64,000 nucleotides of DNA from Tiliqua scincoides (taxonomy: Eukaryota > Chordata > Lepidosauria > Squamata > Scincidae). The translations under genes and the position numbers were made by a program. The stretch spans positions 15,242,315 to 15,306,314 of the forward strand of contig NC_089830.1 of the NCBI RefSeq assembly GCF_035046505.1, in the 5' to 3' direction. Below the pieces are notes generated by a model. It was given only the letters and a program-made list of their open reading frames with translations. It had not been told where the DNA came from and searched no databases. Positions 45,401-58,800 of this stretch are shown in pieces. Position 1 is the stretch's first letter. Each line of letters begins with the position of its first letter.

Positions 45401-48400
45401 GGAGAAATCTTGGAAATCTGAGCCCATTTATTCATTCATCGATGTTCCATCTCTAATGTATTTATTTAAATTTTGTGTTTAAAATATTTTTTTCCCAGCT
45501 CTTGACACTGAGCCAGATATTTGACGCGGCCCTTTGGCCAAAATGTTTGGAGATCCCTGCTCTGGGCAGATCAACTAATGTTTGGCTGTTCATCTCATTT
45601 AAGCCACACTTGTGTTTACAACCTGAGGTTTGGCCCTTAGGTTCTAATCATTGTGAGCAAGGCCAGAATGGAGCACAGCCAGGGGGCCCTGAAGAAAGAA
45701 TGTGCCTCTGAAGTTAATGTTTGACTTCCTTTTGCAAACTTTGTTCTAGCAAGGAAAACTATAAATAGCTCCTCCCCCTGCCTCTCCCACCAGATCTCCT
45801 TTGGCTTCCCAGGTGTTCAGCCCAAGGACCAGTGTTGACAGCTGTGGGAGGGCACCTGGTTGCAGATGACACCCAAAGCAAACGGGGTGCGCCTGCCTTA
45901 AGGGATTTGAATTGCCTACCTGGGCAGGGAGTGTGAAGAACTCATGAACTAGCTTGCAGATGCGACTTGCCACCTGAGCTCAGGTCAACCTGGAAGAGGC
46001 AGGCTTGTTTCTGTTTGGTTTTGGGGTTTTTTTAAGTGAGCAATGTGGAGATAGCAGCAGAAAAACTGGAGCTGTGCCCCAGCACATTGTGATAAATTGG
46101 CCGTGTGCATGCTTTTCAAAAATGACATTGGCCTACAAATATTTTTAGCAGTCTGCCCTTGCAAACCTGTCATTAGCAGTCAATATTAATCATTTTCAGC
46201 ATTTCATAAACTACATGTGTTCCTATTTTCCAGGGACAGGTCCTATGCTGGACTCTGTCCCTGGAAGAAAAACAAACAAACCCTGCCCTTCTTTTTGCTT
46301 TTTGGGGGTGCCTTGTAAACCTGTCCAGGCTGCAGTTTACCTGAGAGTAAGCTCCACTGAGCACAGTGGGCCTTATTTCTGAGCCAACTTACAGAGGATT
46401 GTGGTGTCAATGTCAGTTGTGTTTGGCCAGGGTTCAGCTCCGTCCCAGTGCTCTGAACCAGTGGTTCCCAAACTGGTGGGTTGCAACCCACCAGGGGAAC
46501 AGGAAGCAGACCATTCCCAGTTAAGGGGATGGTGGCAGCGGTACCATAGCAATGGTGGAACCGGAAATGGGTCGTGATCGGATCGAGGAGCCTTTTGGAG
46601 CAGCTGGAATGTCCACAGAAGAGGGCAACCTGGAGCAGCTTCAGAAGAAGGCTAAGATGGAGAGGGGTTGGAAACCAAGACCTATGAGAAACGGTTAAGC
46701 CATTTCTGCCCATTGTTGCATATAAGCAACAGGGATCAAATGTGTACACTTGTGAGCTAGACAGAAATGTGTTAAAAGACCTTGTATGTTTCGCCTGGTG
46801 AAAGAATGTAAAAGGAAGGTAGGCTTGCCATCTTCCAAGTATTTGAAGGGCTGTCACGTGGAAGAGGAGAACTGTTCCTGAGGGGAGGACTAGAACTAAT
46901 GGGGTGAAGCTTCCTGGGTGACCCTGAGCTAGTCTCCATCTCCCAGCCTAACCTAACTCACAGGGTTGTTGTGAGGACACAAGGAGATAAAAAACTATGT
47001 ATACCACCCTGATCTCCTGTGGAGGAAGGGTGGTATAAAAATGTGAAAAATAAATTACAGGAAAGTAGATTTTGGATAGATATGTTAATTCCTAACTGTA
47101 AATGCTGTCCAACACTGGATCAATCTGCCATGCAGTTCTGCACTCTCTTTCATTGAGCACTGAGCAAGGGGTTGGACTAGATGACCTTCAAAACACCTTC
47201 CAACTCTACACTGTATGATCCTATGACTGTCTGCTCACTTGCTTGCCTGTCCAACCCTGGCAATGTTGTAGAAGACCCACTCTTCATAGTTTACGGAGAT
47301 CCACTGGGGAAGTCTTGCCTAAATGCTCTCAGGGTACAATCTTATGTACATTTACCAGCGATCAAGCCCCATTGAACATAAGTGGAATTTCCTTCCAAGT
47401 GAACATGCACAGAACTGCACCATCAGATATCCTGAGCTAAGAGAACATTAACACACCTTGCATGAGATAAAAGGGAAAAGTTGTTTAAGTCACAATGTCC
47501 AATCTTCTCCTAGGAAGGAGCCCTTGATCTGTTGAAGAAGCTGAACGATTTCACAATGACCATTCAGCTGCTGCAGGTAAGGCAGAGTGGAAGACTAGCA
47601 AGAATGAGGACAAGTCTAGGTGGAAGTTTTTTATACTTTTAGACCATATGTATTTTAGTGGAATACCTTAATGCATTGTTTCCCAAACTACAAACTGGGT
47701 TGCGACCTGATTATTAGTGGGTCATGAAATTGACAACCTGAAGGCTGACAAGGAAAATGTATTGAGCCCTATGGAGATGAGTCACACACGTGTGTTTACT
47801 CATGTACTCAAACATGCCTCGGTGCACTTCGAAAGGCAGGCCAAGTGGAATGCAGTGCCACCAGAATGGTCCTGAACTGATGAACACAAGGCCCCAGAAA
47901 ACTCTGGGGGGAGAAGGAAGTCCCCCCTCCAAACTGATAAGGCAGATATAATGAACCCTATGGAAAGCAAAACTGAACCATTCACGAGTAGGCAAGCATA
48001 CCTCCCTTTATATCAAAGGCTAGGCAAAGGAGAATGCAAGGCCACCAGAATGGTCCTGATTCAAGTAACTTGTAGCTCAACAAATGCTCCAGAAGACACA
48101 CACACCCCAGCACCATAGTAAAAACAGAGGCTTGAGCAGCTGGTAAAGTGAAATTTTTTTTTTTCTTTTAGTCACATAAACCTCGGTGGGTTCTGATAAG
48201 AGTGTAATTTTGAAAAGCGTGTCCTGGTGCTAAAAAGTTTGGGAATGATGGTGTAGTTTTTGGGAGCTCCATCAAGCTTTTGTGTGCCTTGGCACAGTGA
48301 AAAAAAATATGATGGGTTCTTGTATGTGTTAAGCCCATTGCATGTGCTGTTCCTCACAAGCTAAGTTCACATTTTGCTGGGGCCACCACTACTGACTCAC

Positions 48401-51400
48401 AGCCCAATCCTGAGCTGCCCAGGGCGCACGGCTGCAGCGGCGCCGAGAACGGCTCCCGCCTCATCCTCTGCGCCTCAGCCTGCTGCGGGCAGCGCCTCGG
48501 GAGAAGGGAACTTTTGTCCCCTTCTTCCAGGTAAGGGAAGCAGCCTCGCAATGGTAGAGGCATTCATGTAGGGCGCCGAGCCCCACACGAACGCCTAGGA
48601 TCCAGTGGAGCAAAGCTCCACGGGACCCCCCCCTCTCTCGCCGGGCACACCTCCTGCCCGCCCTTTCTTTGCCTCCTGCCTCCTCCCCGCCCTTTGTCCA
48701 CCCTCTGCCTGCCTTCCCCCTCCCCGGAACACCTCCTCCCCACCCCCGCTTACTTTGCCACAGCTTGGTGGTCCATGAGACTGCCGAGCAGTGGAGGATG
48801 GGCGCCCGCCCGACACTAGCCCAGCACCAGCTAGCGCTGGGCTAGCACAGGTGGTGACCCAGCGATAAGCGTCGCAAACGTGCCTTATGGCACGTTTGCG
48901 ACAGTGCGCTCTGACAGAAAGCCAGAGCTCTATGCTCAGGATTGGGCTCTCAGAAAGAGAGCCAGCTGGCTTAAATTGCATGAATCAGAACCTCCACAGT
49001 GACTGCCTGGGGCCACACTCACAGTATGGCTACACTCACACTCACAGTGACTGTCTGGGGCCTCCGCTCACTGCCTCCAATCACGGACACTGGAGCGCAC
49101 ACCAAAAAAACACAGTGATTTTGCAGGGGATTCCCATTGGAAATGGGACTTTTGCAAGGGAGTGGACTCCTGCAAGCAAACTTTGATGCTGGTCCTCTCT
49201 GGGAAAGACTTTTCCCTAAATTCCTATGGAACTACAGACAGTACTGTGTTAGGTGGGCCAATCAACTATCATGTAAGGCCAATTTAACTTCAGGTAACAA
49301 GGTCTAAAACTACAGCGCAGTGAAGCAAGGAGGTTGAAACTCAATGGCAGGGTGCCTGCCAAGCGGATTCCTCCCCCAGTTCAAAGATCACTGGAACCAG
49401 AGCTGAAAGAGACACTGCCAGAGACTCTGGAAAGTCAGTGATGGTCAGAGTAGATGGTACTTTTACATTATGCAGTCAGTTCTCTTTATATGCAAATTCA
49501 CTATCTGAGAGGCACAGAATTGCCACCCATCTCTCATTATCTGTGACCCTGTTCTCGTTATCCGCTAACACCTTGCTGGTGCCGCATCAAACAGGCATTT
49601 GTATTGGCTTGTGGAGAATTGTCGGACACATTTGTGTCCGTTTCCAGACTTGCCTCACCATCTTGGGCAGACTCCAGCTGAGCTTTGCAACCCTTGTGAC
49701 GATGAGAGGCTGATGATGAGAGGTCTCTGGAAGGCTACCTGAGGGCTACTTGTGGAGCAAGCTCAGGGAAAGGGGCCAAGAGACAGATGGAGGAGGAGGG
49801 CAAATAAAGCAACCCCCTCCCCACTGCTGAACAATGAGGCTTTCTTGTTGGGCCAGCAATGTCCAGCGAGTCGGGGTAGCCAGTATGGAGAAATCGGCAT
49901 CACCATCGCCACAACCTTCAAAGCATCGAGGTATATCCAGCACTTAGGAGGAGGAAGCATCAGATGTTGGAGATGCTGATGAGCCCTCGCAATCACCCAG
50001 CCCCTTCAACTTCAAGTTAAGATTCAGGTTCATAAAGTTCATATAGTGTTTGGTGAATAGAGACCCCTGGAAACTATTACCGTTTTCCCCATAGGCTCAG
50101 TGATTTGGTATCCACTAGTTTGGTATCCACTAGGTTTTCCAGGATCATAACCCTAGCGGATAACAAGAACTGACTGTAGCTCAATGTATTGAGTGAGTCA
50201 GTATAAGTCAGTGGAAATACACAGATACACTTTCGCGCATCATGAGATTTAGAAGTTCATAGAAACTTCCTGCAATAGCATGGGAAGCTGTATTTGCTCT
50301 TTCTGTGTTGCTGTTTGTTCAGTCTCCTGTGCTAATCTAGATCCCTCTTGTTTGTTTTTCAGACTACAAAAATTGGTGTGGCTGTCAACACAATCCGTAA
50401 GCACTGCTCCGACGAGGAGGTGGTGACGTGGGCAAAAATCCTCATCAAGAACTGGAAGAGGTTGTTGGGTGAGAGGCTGGCAAGTGTTTTGGTGGAACGA
50501 TAGACAGGAATTCCCTCAGGCCTCTAAGGATCTAGATTTGCCTCTCGGCACTGGATATTGAAATTGGTTGATATCAGCAAGACTCTGCCCATGTGCTTAA
50601 AAACGAACATGCTGATTTTAGATCTCCCCTGTGTGAGCGATGCTCTTAAGTGTAAAAAAAATTCAGTGATTCTGCAAATAGGTGGACAGGATCTCATCTG
50701 ATGCACTGCCCTCTCTAACATTAGGCAGTTCCAGAGTTTGCTGTTCTTTCCAAGAGGAATAGCCTAGAACAGGGGTGTCCAAAGTTTTTGGCAGGAGGAG
50801 CACATTATCTCTCTGACACTGTGTTGGGGGCTGGGGAAAAAAAGAATTAATTTACATTTCAAATTTGAATAAGTTTACATAAGTTTACATAAATGAATAT
50901 ATTAAAGATGAACTTATGTGAATGAATGAAAGTCTTGCGATAGCTCAAGGCCTATAAAGGACCTTGCACAAAGCAAGACTACCCTTTCCTTTGCTGCCGC
51001 TACTGCATCACAGATGTGAAAAAACAAGCAGTGGAGGGAGCCCTCATCCCACAGCTCTCGCCAGAGGTCAAACAGTCGCCTTCACGCTGAGAGCAGTTGC
51101 ATCAGGCCAGTGTGGGCTCCAACAAATCTCTGGAGGGCCAGAGGCTCACTGGAGACTGAGGGCTGCATTGAGAGGCCTCAAGGGCCACAAGTGGCTCCAG
51201 GGCCAGGGTTTGGGCACCTCTGGCCTAGAACATGGGCCCATGGGCCTCATGTGCCCCCCCCGAAGCTCTTTATTCAGATTTCATGCTCTCCCAGCACCAT
51301 CATCAGTTGCTCTCAGCTGTTGAGCTGTAGTGAGGTGTCACTGCTGAAAGGGCATGATGATAACTGTGGGCCATATGATAATTGGGCTCTTCCATATCTT

Positions 51401-52823
51401 GAAATTATGCTCAAGATTTGTGTATTTCCTTTTCTGTCATTTGCAACTATTTATGTTGCTTATTTCTGGTCATGACCTGCTTTATGACATCACTTCCTGC
51501 TTTATGACATCATTTCTGGCCCTCGGTGGCCTCATGAATGCTATTCGGCTTGCTGTATGAAAGGAGTTTGACACCCCTGGCCTAGGACCTAGACCAGTGA
51601 TTTTCAATTTTTTTTTGTCTAGTGGCACACTGACAAGGTACTAAAAATGTCAAGGCACACCATCAGTTTTTTGACAATTGACAAGGCACACCATGCTGTT
51701 GGTGGGGGCTCACATCCCCCACATCCCCCAATGGCCCTACTAATAAATGACCTTCCCCCAAACTCCCACGGCAGACCTGTAGTGTGCTATGGCACAGTGG
51801 TTGAAAATGACTGACCTAGGCCCGGGGGGTCACTTACGGCCCTCAGCAACTCCCAATCCGGCCCTCAGGGAGCCTCCAGTCTCCAATGAGCCTCTGGCCC
51901 TATGGAGACTTGCTGGAGCCCATGCAGGCCCAACGCGACTACTCTCAGCGTGACAGTGACTGTTCAACCTCTCGCATGAGCTGTAGGATGAGGGCAACCT
52001 CCACTGCTTGCTGTTTCATGTCTGTGATGCAGCAGTGGCCGTGAAGGAAAGGCCGGCCTTGCTTTGCGCAAGGCCTTTTATAGGCCTTAAGCTATTGCAA
52101 AACTTTCATTTATTTATATAAGGTCCATCTCTAATATATTCATTTATGTAAATTTATTCAAATTTTAAATGAAAATTAGTTCTTTTTTCCTCGGCCCCCA
52201 ACACGGTGTCAAAGAGAGGATGTGGCCCTCCTGCCAAAAAGTTTGGACACCTCTGACCTAGACTGGAGCATTTGGTGGGCCGCTGTGTGATACAGGAAGC
52301 TGAACTAGATGGGCCCATGGCCTGATCCAGTGGGGCTGTTCTTATGACTATGACATCAACTCCTTGGGACCCAAAAAGACTGCCTTAAATACTTCTCTGT
52401 ATCTATTGATTATTGAAAATATATATTGTACTTTTTTGTTTATTTTAGTGGTAAATGGGAGCCAATTCTACCTGCAAAGCAGCATATAACTAATACATTT
52501 ATAATTAAGTTCTGTCTTGACAAATTGGCCATCCTGAGGAACAACCACATTGGTGGTTCTACTCTACTCACACATTCTTCCCAGTCCATCTTATGTTTTA
52601 GCTGTGAATGGAGCAGAAATGATGAACAATGAAAGCGGCTGAACCCTTACATCTAGTTTGACCCTGAGATAAGAGCTTTTGTAGAACTAGTGAGAGGTGT
52701 TACATACCTTACAAGGTCTACTTGAAAATCACCCAGCATTTGAACACTTATGAGAGATTCAGTTTTCATGGAATTTTAAAATAAAAATGGCAGATTTCTC
52801 CATTCGTAGGGACTTACATTTGA

Positions 52824-52887
<64 letters not shown>

Positions 52888-55800
52888 AGCTAATTTAAGG
52901 TGTGCGGCTAGTTTAAGGTCTGTGTCATCTAGGGGGCTTTACTACTATTCAAACTTTGCAGGAGGAACTTCAAGAGATGTTACTGATGACAGCACTGCTG
53001 CAACCCACCTGAAGTCAGGTTGTGACTCACTTCTGGGTCCTGACCTACCTGCTGAAACCTTTGGGCTACTCAAAAACGCAATGGGACTTTCTGAATTTGA
53101 AATTACTAACCAAACTACTCAATGTGCAGACCTTACTGCCATTTCATTGGCTAGAATAATTGCTGAATGTCCCATTTCCTTTCAGAGTCATCAGGGACCC
53201 CGAAAAGCAAAAGGGAGCATGAGAAAGATAAGGGGATGGAGTGGAAGATGGAAGATGCACTTTCCCCCTCCGTGAAAATCTGCAAAAATTCAGATGGCAA
53301 GCAAAAAGACAGGTACTGGCCAGTTAGAGCAGTTTACATTGTGAGACCCTGAACATCCCAGCCCCTTCTGCGGCACGCAGTGAGAAACAGTTGCATAGCT
53401 GGGGAGGAATAACAGGAGTCACAGGACCTGGGGCAACACCCTTCTGGGGGCAGCAATCCAGTTGCTGTGGTCTTGCCCCTCCTTGCCTGCAGCCAAGCTG
53501 CTCAGAGCGAGGCCTGACTGTGGGGTGGGCATGTTATCCTGCCCCCCCCCCCACACACACACGACTTTCTCAGCGTGGTTGGCTGCAGCGAAGCCAACTG
53601 CTTCTTTGGACTGGAAGTTCTTCTGAAGAACTTCTGACGTTCTTTGGACTTCTTCACTCAGACTGCACCAGAAGCAGTTGCGGTGAATTCATTACATTGG
53701 ATGAATTGGGTTGGAGGGGGTGGCAGGCTGACCGTGCCATGGGGCAGTGCACCAGTCAGCTATGCGGAAATGACCTTTTGAACAGGCTGTCCAGTGAGGC
53801 CCCAGCCAGCCCTGTGGAAAACCTGGCGGAGTGCTTGCTAATACTCCTGCTGTTGGCCAGACCCACATCATCCACCTCTTTAAGGTGGCGCAGAGCCAAG
53901 TAGCCCCATAGCAGTGGAGAAGCTACAATTCTCCTTTGTTTTCTGTTCCTGTCTGTTAATTATGCTTACTTATGTATACACAGGCATTTGTTTATGAGTT
54001 AAAGGCTAAGGAACAAGGGACGGCGCACTAAAAACCGAGTCAGTTCGGAAAGCTCTTTGAATGTTTTCTCTCTTTCTAGGAAATCCAACAAGACTGTCTC
54101 TGAAACAGCAACTCTCCAAAGTTCTTCTGTGGTTTCCAAGCCAGACAGGTATATAGCTATTTCAATGATATGAAGGATCAGACCTGACCTGACACGGGAG
54201 ATTTGCTGATATGCTTTCCAAGAGCTGTAACGAGGGCGGGCCCTGGGCTCTTCATCAAGCAGGGGCGCATGACTGCCACCAGGCTCAGCCCTAGTTATGC
54301 AGGAGCCACCTGTGGCTTTGTGCACCCCGGTCCTTCTCCGGTAGAGGTTGGGAGAAGAAACAGGGTGTGTGAAGCTGTTCTGCCAAATCCCAATCCAAGC
54401 TCCACCTGGAGAATTATGCCCACATTTAGCTAATTAGCTCCCCCTCTTTCCTCAAAAATGACCCTGGTTCTGCCCTGCTGGACCCCACCTCCAGGGTAGC
54501 TCGCCTGTTCAACCTGCAGAGGTCCTCTCTCCTGCCAGCAGCCTCCCGCCACTACAGCAGCCCCTCAGCAGGTCTTGGGCACAGCAGCCACACACCAAAC
54601 TCCAGTGTCTCCAGCAGTCTCCGAAGTCCATTCACCCATCAGTTCCTCAGTCCATTAATCCAGTCTCCCCTTCCTCAAGCTTTCCTCCTTCTGCTGCCCA
54701 CCCCAAACTCTCCCTTCATCAGGTGCTTTTATGCCTGAGCCCCTATTCAAGTGGCTACAGCTGTGCAGCATACTCTGCTGGATGCCCAGGGCTTACCCTT
54801 AAAGGGGCCACTGCTGATACCACACCCTACCTCCTTGCCAGATCTTCTGCTATTCCAATACAGAAGCCACCACAGCAAATGCCTCTCTGAGGAGAACTCA
54901 GAACAACAAGTGCCGCTCTGTGCTTTCCTTTTCTTTGCATAAAAACCACACCTGTAAATCTGAGTGTGTCACAGCAGGGCTGGTGTATGGGATATTTTGC
55001 TTTTTTCGTGATTTGGAATCCTTCCCCCAGCTGATGTGCCCTAGAACTTGGGAGGTGGGGAGCCTGCAACAGAGCCACCCACAGCTCACCCCAGTTGCTG
55101 TGCTAGTGCGACTCTCAGCGTTTTGGTTTCTTAACATGGCAGATGGCATCTTGTTAAGCGGGCCCAGGCTCTGTCATGGCTTTCCTTGCTTGGAGAAACA
55201 CCAGCTTCTGTTGCCAAACCCTGTTTAGTTTCAGTTTCTCTGGAAATGGAGGGGCATCAGCTCTGGAGGGGGTAGGATATGGCGGCAACCTCTGCAGCTA
55301 TCTCCGCCTCTTCCCAGGCCTGATCCATTCCCCGGCCGGCCTGCCCTCCACCATGTTCCTCCCCGCCATCCCCCCGCCCCAAGAAGCCCCCCACCCCCCA
55401 CTTGCCACCCAGCACTCATCCACGGCTTCCTCCTGGCCCAGAGGCCTGGTGCCAGTTCTCACTGGCCTCTCTGCTAGCTCAGCATGCTGCCCTCTGGTGG
55501 CAAAGTGCCTTATGGCACTCACGCAGCGGCAATTGATGGGGCAGCATGTGGGCCGCTAGCGCTGATCCAGCTTAGGGTCAGGCTGCCCATTTTTCTGGGG
55601 AGGGGGCTACTGCAACAATGCCATGTTCCAGTGTCCTAAACTCGGAAGTTGAGGCACTCAACACCCCAAACGATATTTAAAACTGGTTTATAAAGGAGGA
55701 GGTGATACCTCAATTGGAGAACAAGACGGAGTGAGTTACGGTTGAAGTGCTTTAGTCTTGAAGTACTTTTGCTTTTGGAAGAGTGAGAGGAAGGGAGAAT

Positions 55801-58800
55801 AGATGTGGGAACCGCCCCAAACAGATCACATATATGGGATATTGTTTAATACCTCTGCCATTTAGGAAGAAGCTACTTGAATCTATTTGTGCAGCAAACA
55901 GTGTCATACGGTGCAATAGAGAGGACAGATAAACTGTTGTAAAGATCAGGCATTTTGAGATTGTTATGTATTTTCTACGTGCAGAGATCCTGGAGATACC
56001 AAAGGCACTTTGGCTACCTCGAAAAAGTCACACGCAGAACTCAAGAAAGAAAGGTAGATATTTTGTGGCTTGGGAGTGGAACTTATTATCTCTCTGAGAC
56101 AGCGGCTTGCCTGGTGGCCCAGATAAACAAGTTGCACAGATGCAAAAGAGAGCAACCGAAATGATTAGTGGACTGGGGCACCTCCCCTTTGAGGAAAGAC
56201 TATGCGTTTGGGACACCTCAGTCTAGAAAAGAAGTGCCTGAGGGGGGCATGCATGAGATGGATACAGGGGAGTTAGAACATAAGAAGAGCCCCACTGGAT
56301 CAGTACAAAGGCCCATCTAGTCCAGCTTCCTGTATCTCACAGCGGCCCACCAAATGCCCCAGGGAGCACACCAGATAACAGGAAGACCTGCAAGGCCTCC
56401 TGGGAATTGTAGTTAAGAACATAAGAACAGCCCCACTGGATCAGGCCATAGGCCCATCTAGTCCAGCTTCCTGTATCTCACAGCGGCCCACCAAATGCCC
56501 CAGGGAGCACACCAGATAACAGGAAGACCTGCAAGGCCTCCTGGGAATTGTAGTTAAGAACATAAGAACAGCCCCACTGGATCAGGCCATAGGCCCATCT
56601 AGTCCAGCTTCCTGTATCTCACAGCGGCCCACCAAATGCCCCAGGGAGCACACCAGATAACAAGAGACCTGCAAGGCCTCCTGGGAATTGTAGTTAAGAA
56701 CATAAGAACAGCCCCACAGGATCAGGCCATAGGCCCATCTAGTCCAGCTTCCTTTATCTCACAGCGGCCCACCAAATGCCCCAGGGAGCACACCAGATAA
56801 CAAGAGACCTGCAAGGCCTCCTGGGAATTGTAGTTTAAGAACATAAGAACAGCCCCACTGGATCAGGCCATAGGCCCATCTAGTCCAGCTTCCTGTATCT
56901 CACAGTGGCCTACCAGTTGCCTCAAGGAGCACTCAAAAAGAGACTTGTTGCCACTCTCTTGCACATGGCCTTCTAAGGTAGCCTATTTCTAAAACCAGGA
57001 GGTTGCGTGTACCCGTCATGACTTTTAACCTGTGGTGGATTTTTCCTCCAAAAATCTGTCCAATCCCCTTTTAAAGGCATCTAGGCCAGATGCCATCACA
57101 ACTTCCTGTGGCAAGGCGTTCCACAGACTACTGACACGCTGGGTAAAGAAATATTTCCTTTTGTCTGTGCCAACTCTCCCAATTCTCATTTTTAGTGGAT
57201 GTCCCCTAAAAAAATCTCCTGGAAAGAAAACCATCTTGGTTCTAAATAATTATCAACCAGTCTCTAATTTTCCTTTCTTGGGTGATTGAGCAAATGGTGG
57301 TGTCTCAGCTCCAGCAGATCCTAGATGAGATGGATTATCTGGACCCCTTTCAATCTGGCTTCAGGCCACGCTTTGGGACAGAGTCTTGATCACCCTGTTG
57401 TTTTATCTACACCGAAGACTAGACTGGGGGAATGTGTCCCTGCTGGTCCTGTTGGACCTCTCAGCAGCTTTCCTTACAGTTAACCATGGTATCCTTCTGG
57501 ATCGGCTGGCCGAGTTGGGAATTGGAGGCACTGTTTTGCAGTAGTTCTGCTCCTTCTTGGCTGACACATTCCAGTTGTTGATGCTGGGGGATACCTGTTC
57601 AGCACCCTGGCCTTTACAGTGAGGGGTGCAGTTTGTGGGGCGCAACAAGGTTCTGTGTTGTTCCCCATGCCAATGAAACCACTAGAGGTGATCATCCGGA
57701 GATTTGGAGTGGGGTGTTACTCCACTGATGACACCCAGCTCTATCTCTCCTTACCATTCCATTTCAGGAAGGCTGTGGAAGTCCTGGAATTCTGCCTTGT
57801 TGGATTCTTGGCTAAGGGCCAATGGGTTGAGATTGAATCCAGGAAAGACAGAGGCCCTCCTCATCAAGTTGTTTTTAGGTTATTTCCTAGTTTTAGGAGA
57901 TCTTGGTGTTTATATTTTAAAACTTTAATATTTTTATGATTTTTGTAAGTTGCTATGAATGCCCATTAGGGAGGTAAAGCGGGGTATAAATCTGTAACTA
58001 AACAAACAAATAAAAAGTTGATTCATCCCCCCTTTTTGTTTTGCATCGTAATCTTCTTTGATAAAGAAGAGACTCCAGCGACTCAAAGTCTTCCACTTCT
58101 GCCTCCTTTTTCTCTTCCTCTCCCAAGAGACTGTCAGTGGACAGGTAAGCTAACCCAGCCTTTTTCAGCCAATGTGCCGTGAATGGTCTGCAGGTGTGCC
58201 ATGAGAGTTTGTGGGAGGGTCATTTGTTAATAGAGCCAATGGAATGTGAGCCCCCTCCCCCAGCAGCATGGTGTGCCTTGTCAATTGTCAAGAAGCTGAT
58301 GGTGTGTCTTGACAATTTTAGTTGTCAGTATGCCGTGAGATGAAAAATGTTGAAAATCACTGAGCTAACCTGTTAGCTAAGCTGGTTTTGTGTCGCTGGC
58401 CTCCACAGCACAATTGCTAACCTGGCAGCCCCCAAGGGCTGTTCTCATAGTCCAAGGTAATGACTGAACTACACCATTGGTTCAGCTCTGCACGAATGCT
58501 TTCTTCTTCTTCTGTACATAATACACACAAGAAGTGGGGATCCAGACTGGAATTGGAAGAGCTTTAATCTTACACTCTGTGTCAGCCCAAACTGAATTAG
58601 GTTTCCTGCATCAGGCACTGCAGCTTGCCATTGGCATGCAAGGACCCCAGCAAGACCAACCCGAGCCCTCCTGGATGCTTCTCCAACTCTATGGATTCAG
58701 AAAGAAAGAGGGGAGCAAAGTGAAGGAGGGAGTATGGAGAGGAGCTCTAGCCCACCATTCTTCTCTCTTCTAGAGTTCCTTTTCCCTTCCATTCCTGAAT

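Noticed and set aside
46243-46857. 204-codon minus-strand open frame
   Set aside because: It overlaps plus-strand CR1 and hAT-like fragments and has no recognisable domain or splice support.
56276-56915. Regular repeats resembling a CRISPR array
   Set aside because: Units are 140 bp, contiguous, without unique spacers, and are the 3' tail of CR1. The genome is eukaryotic.
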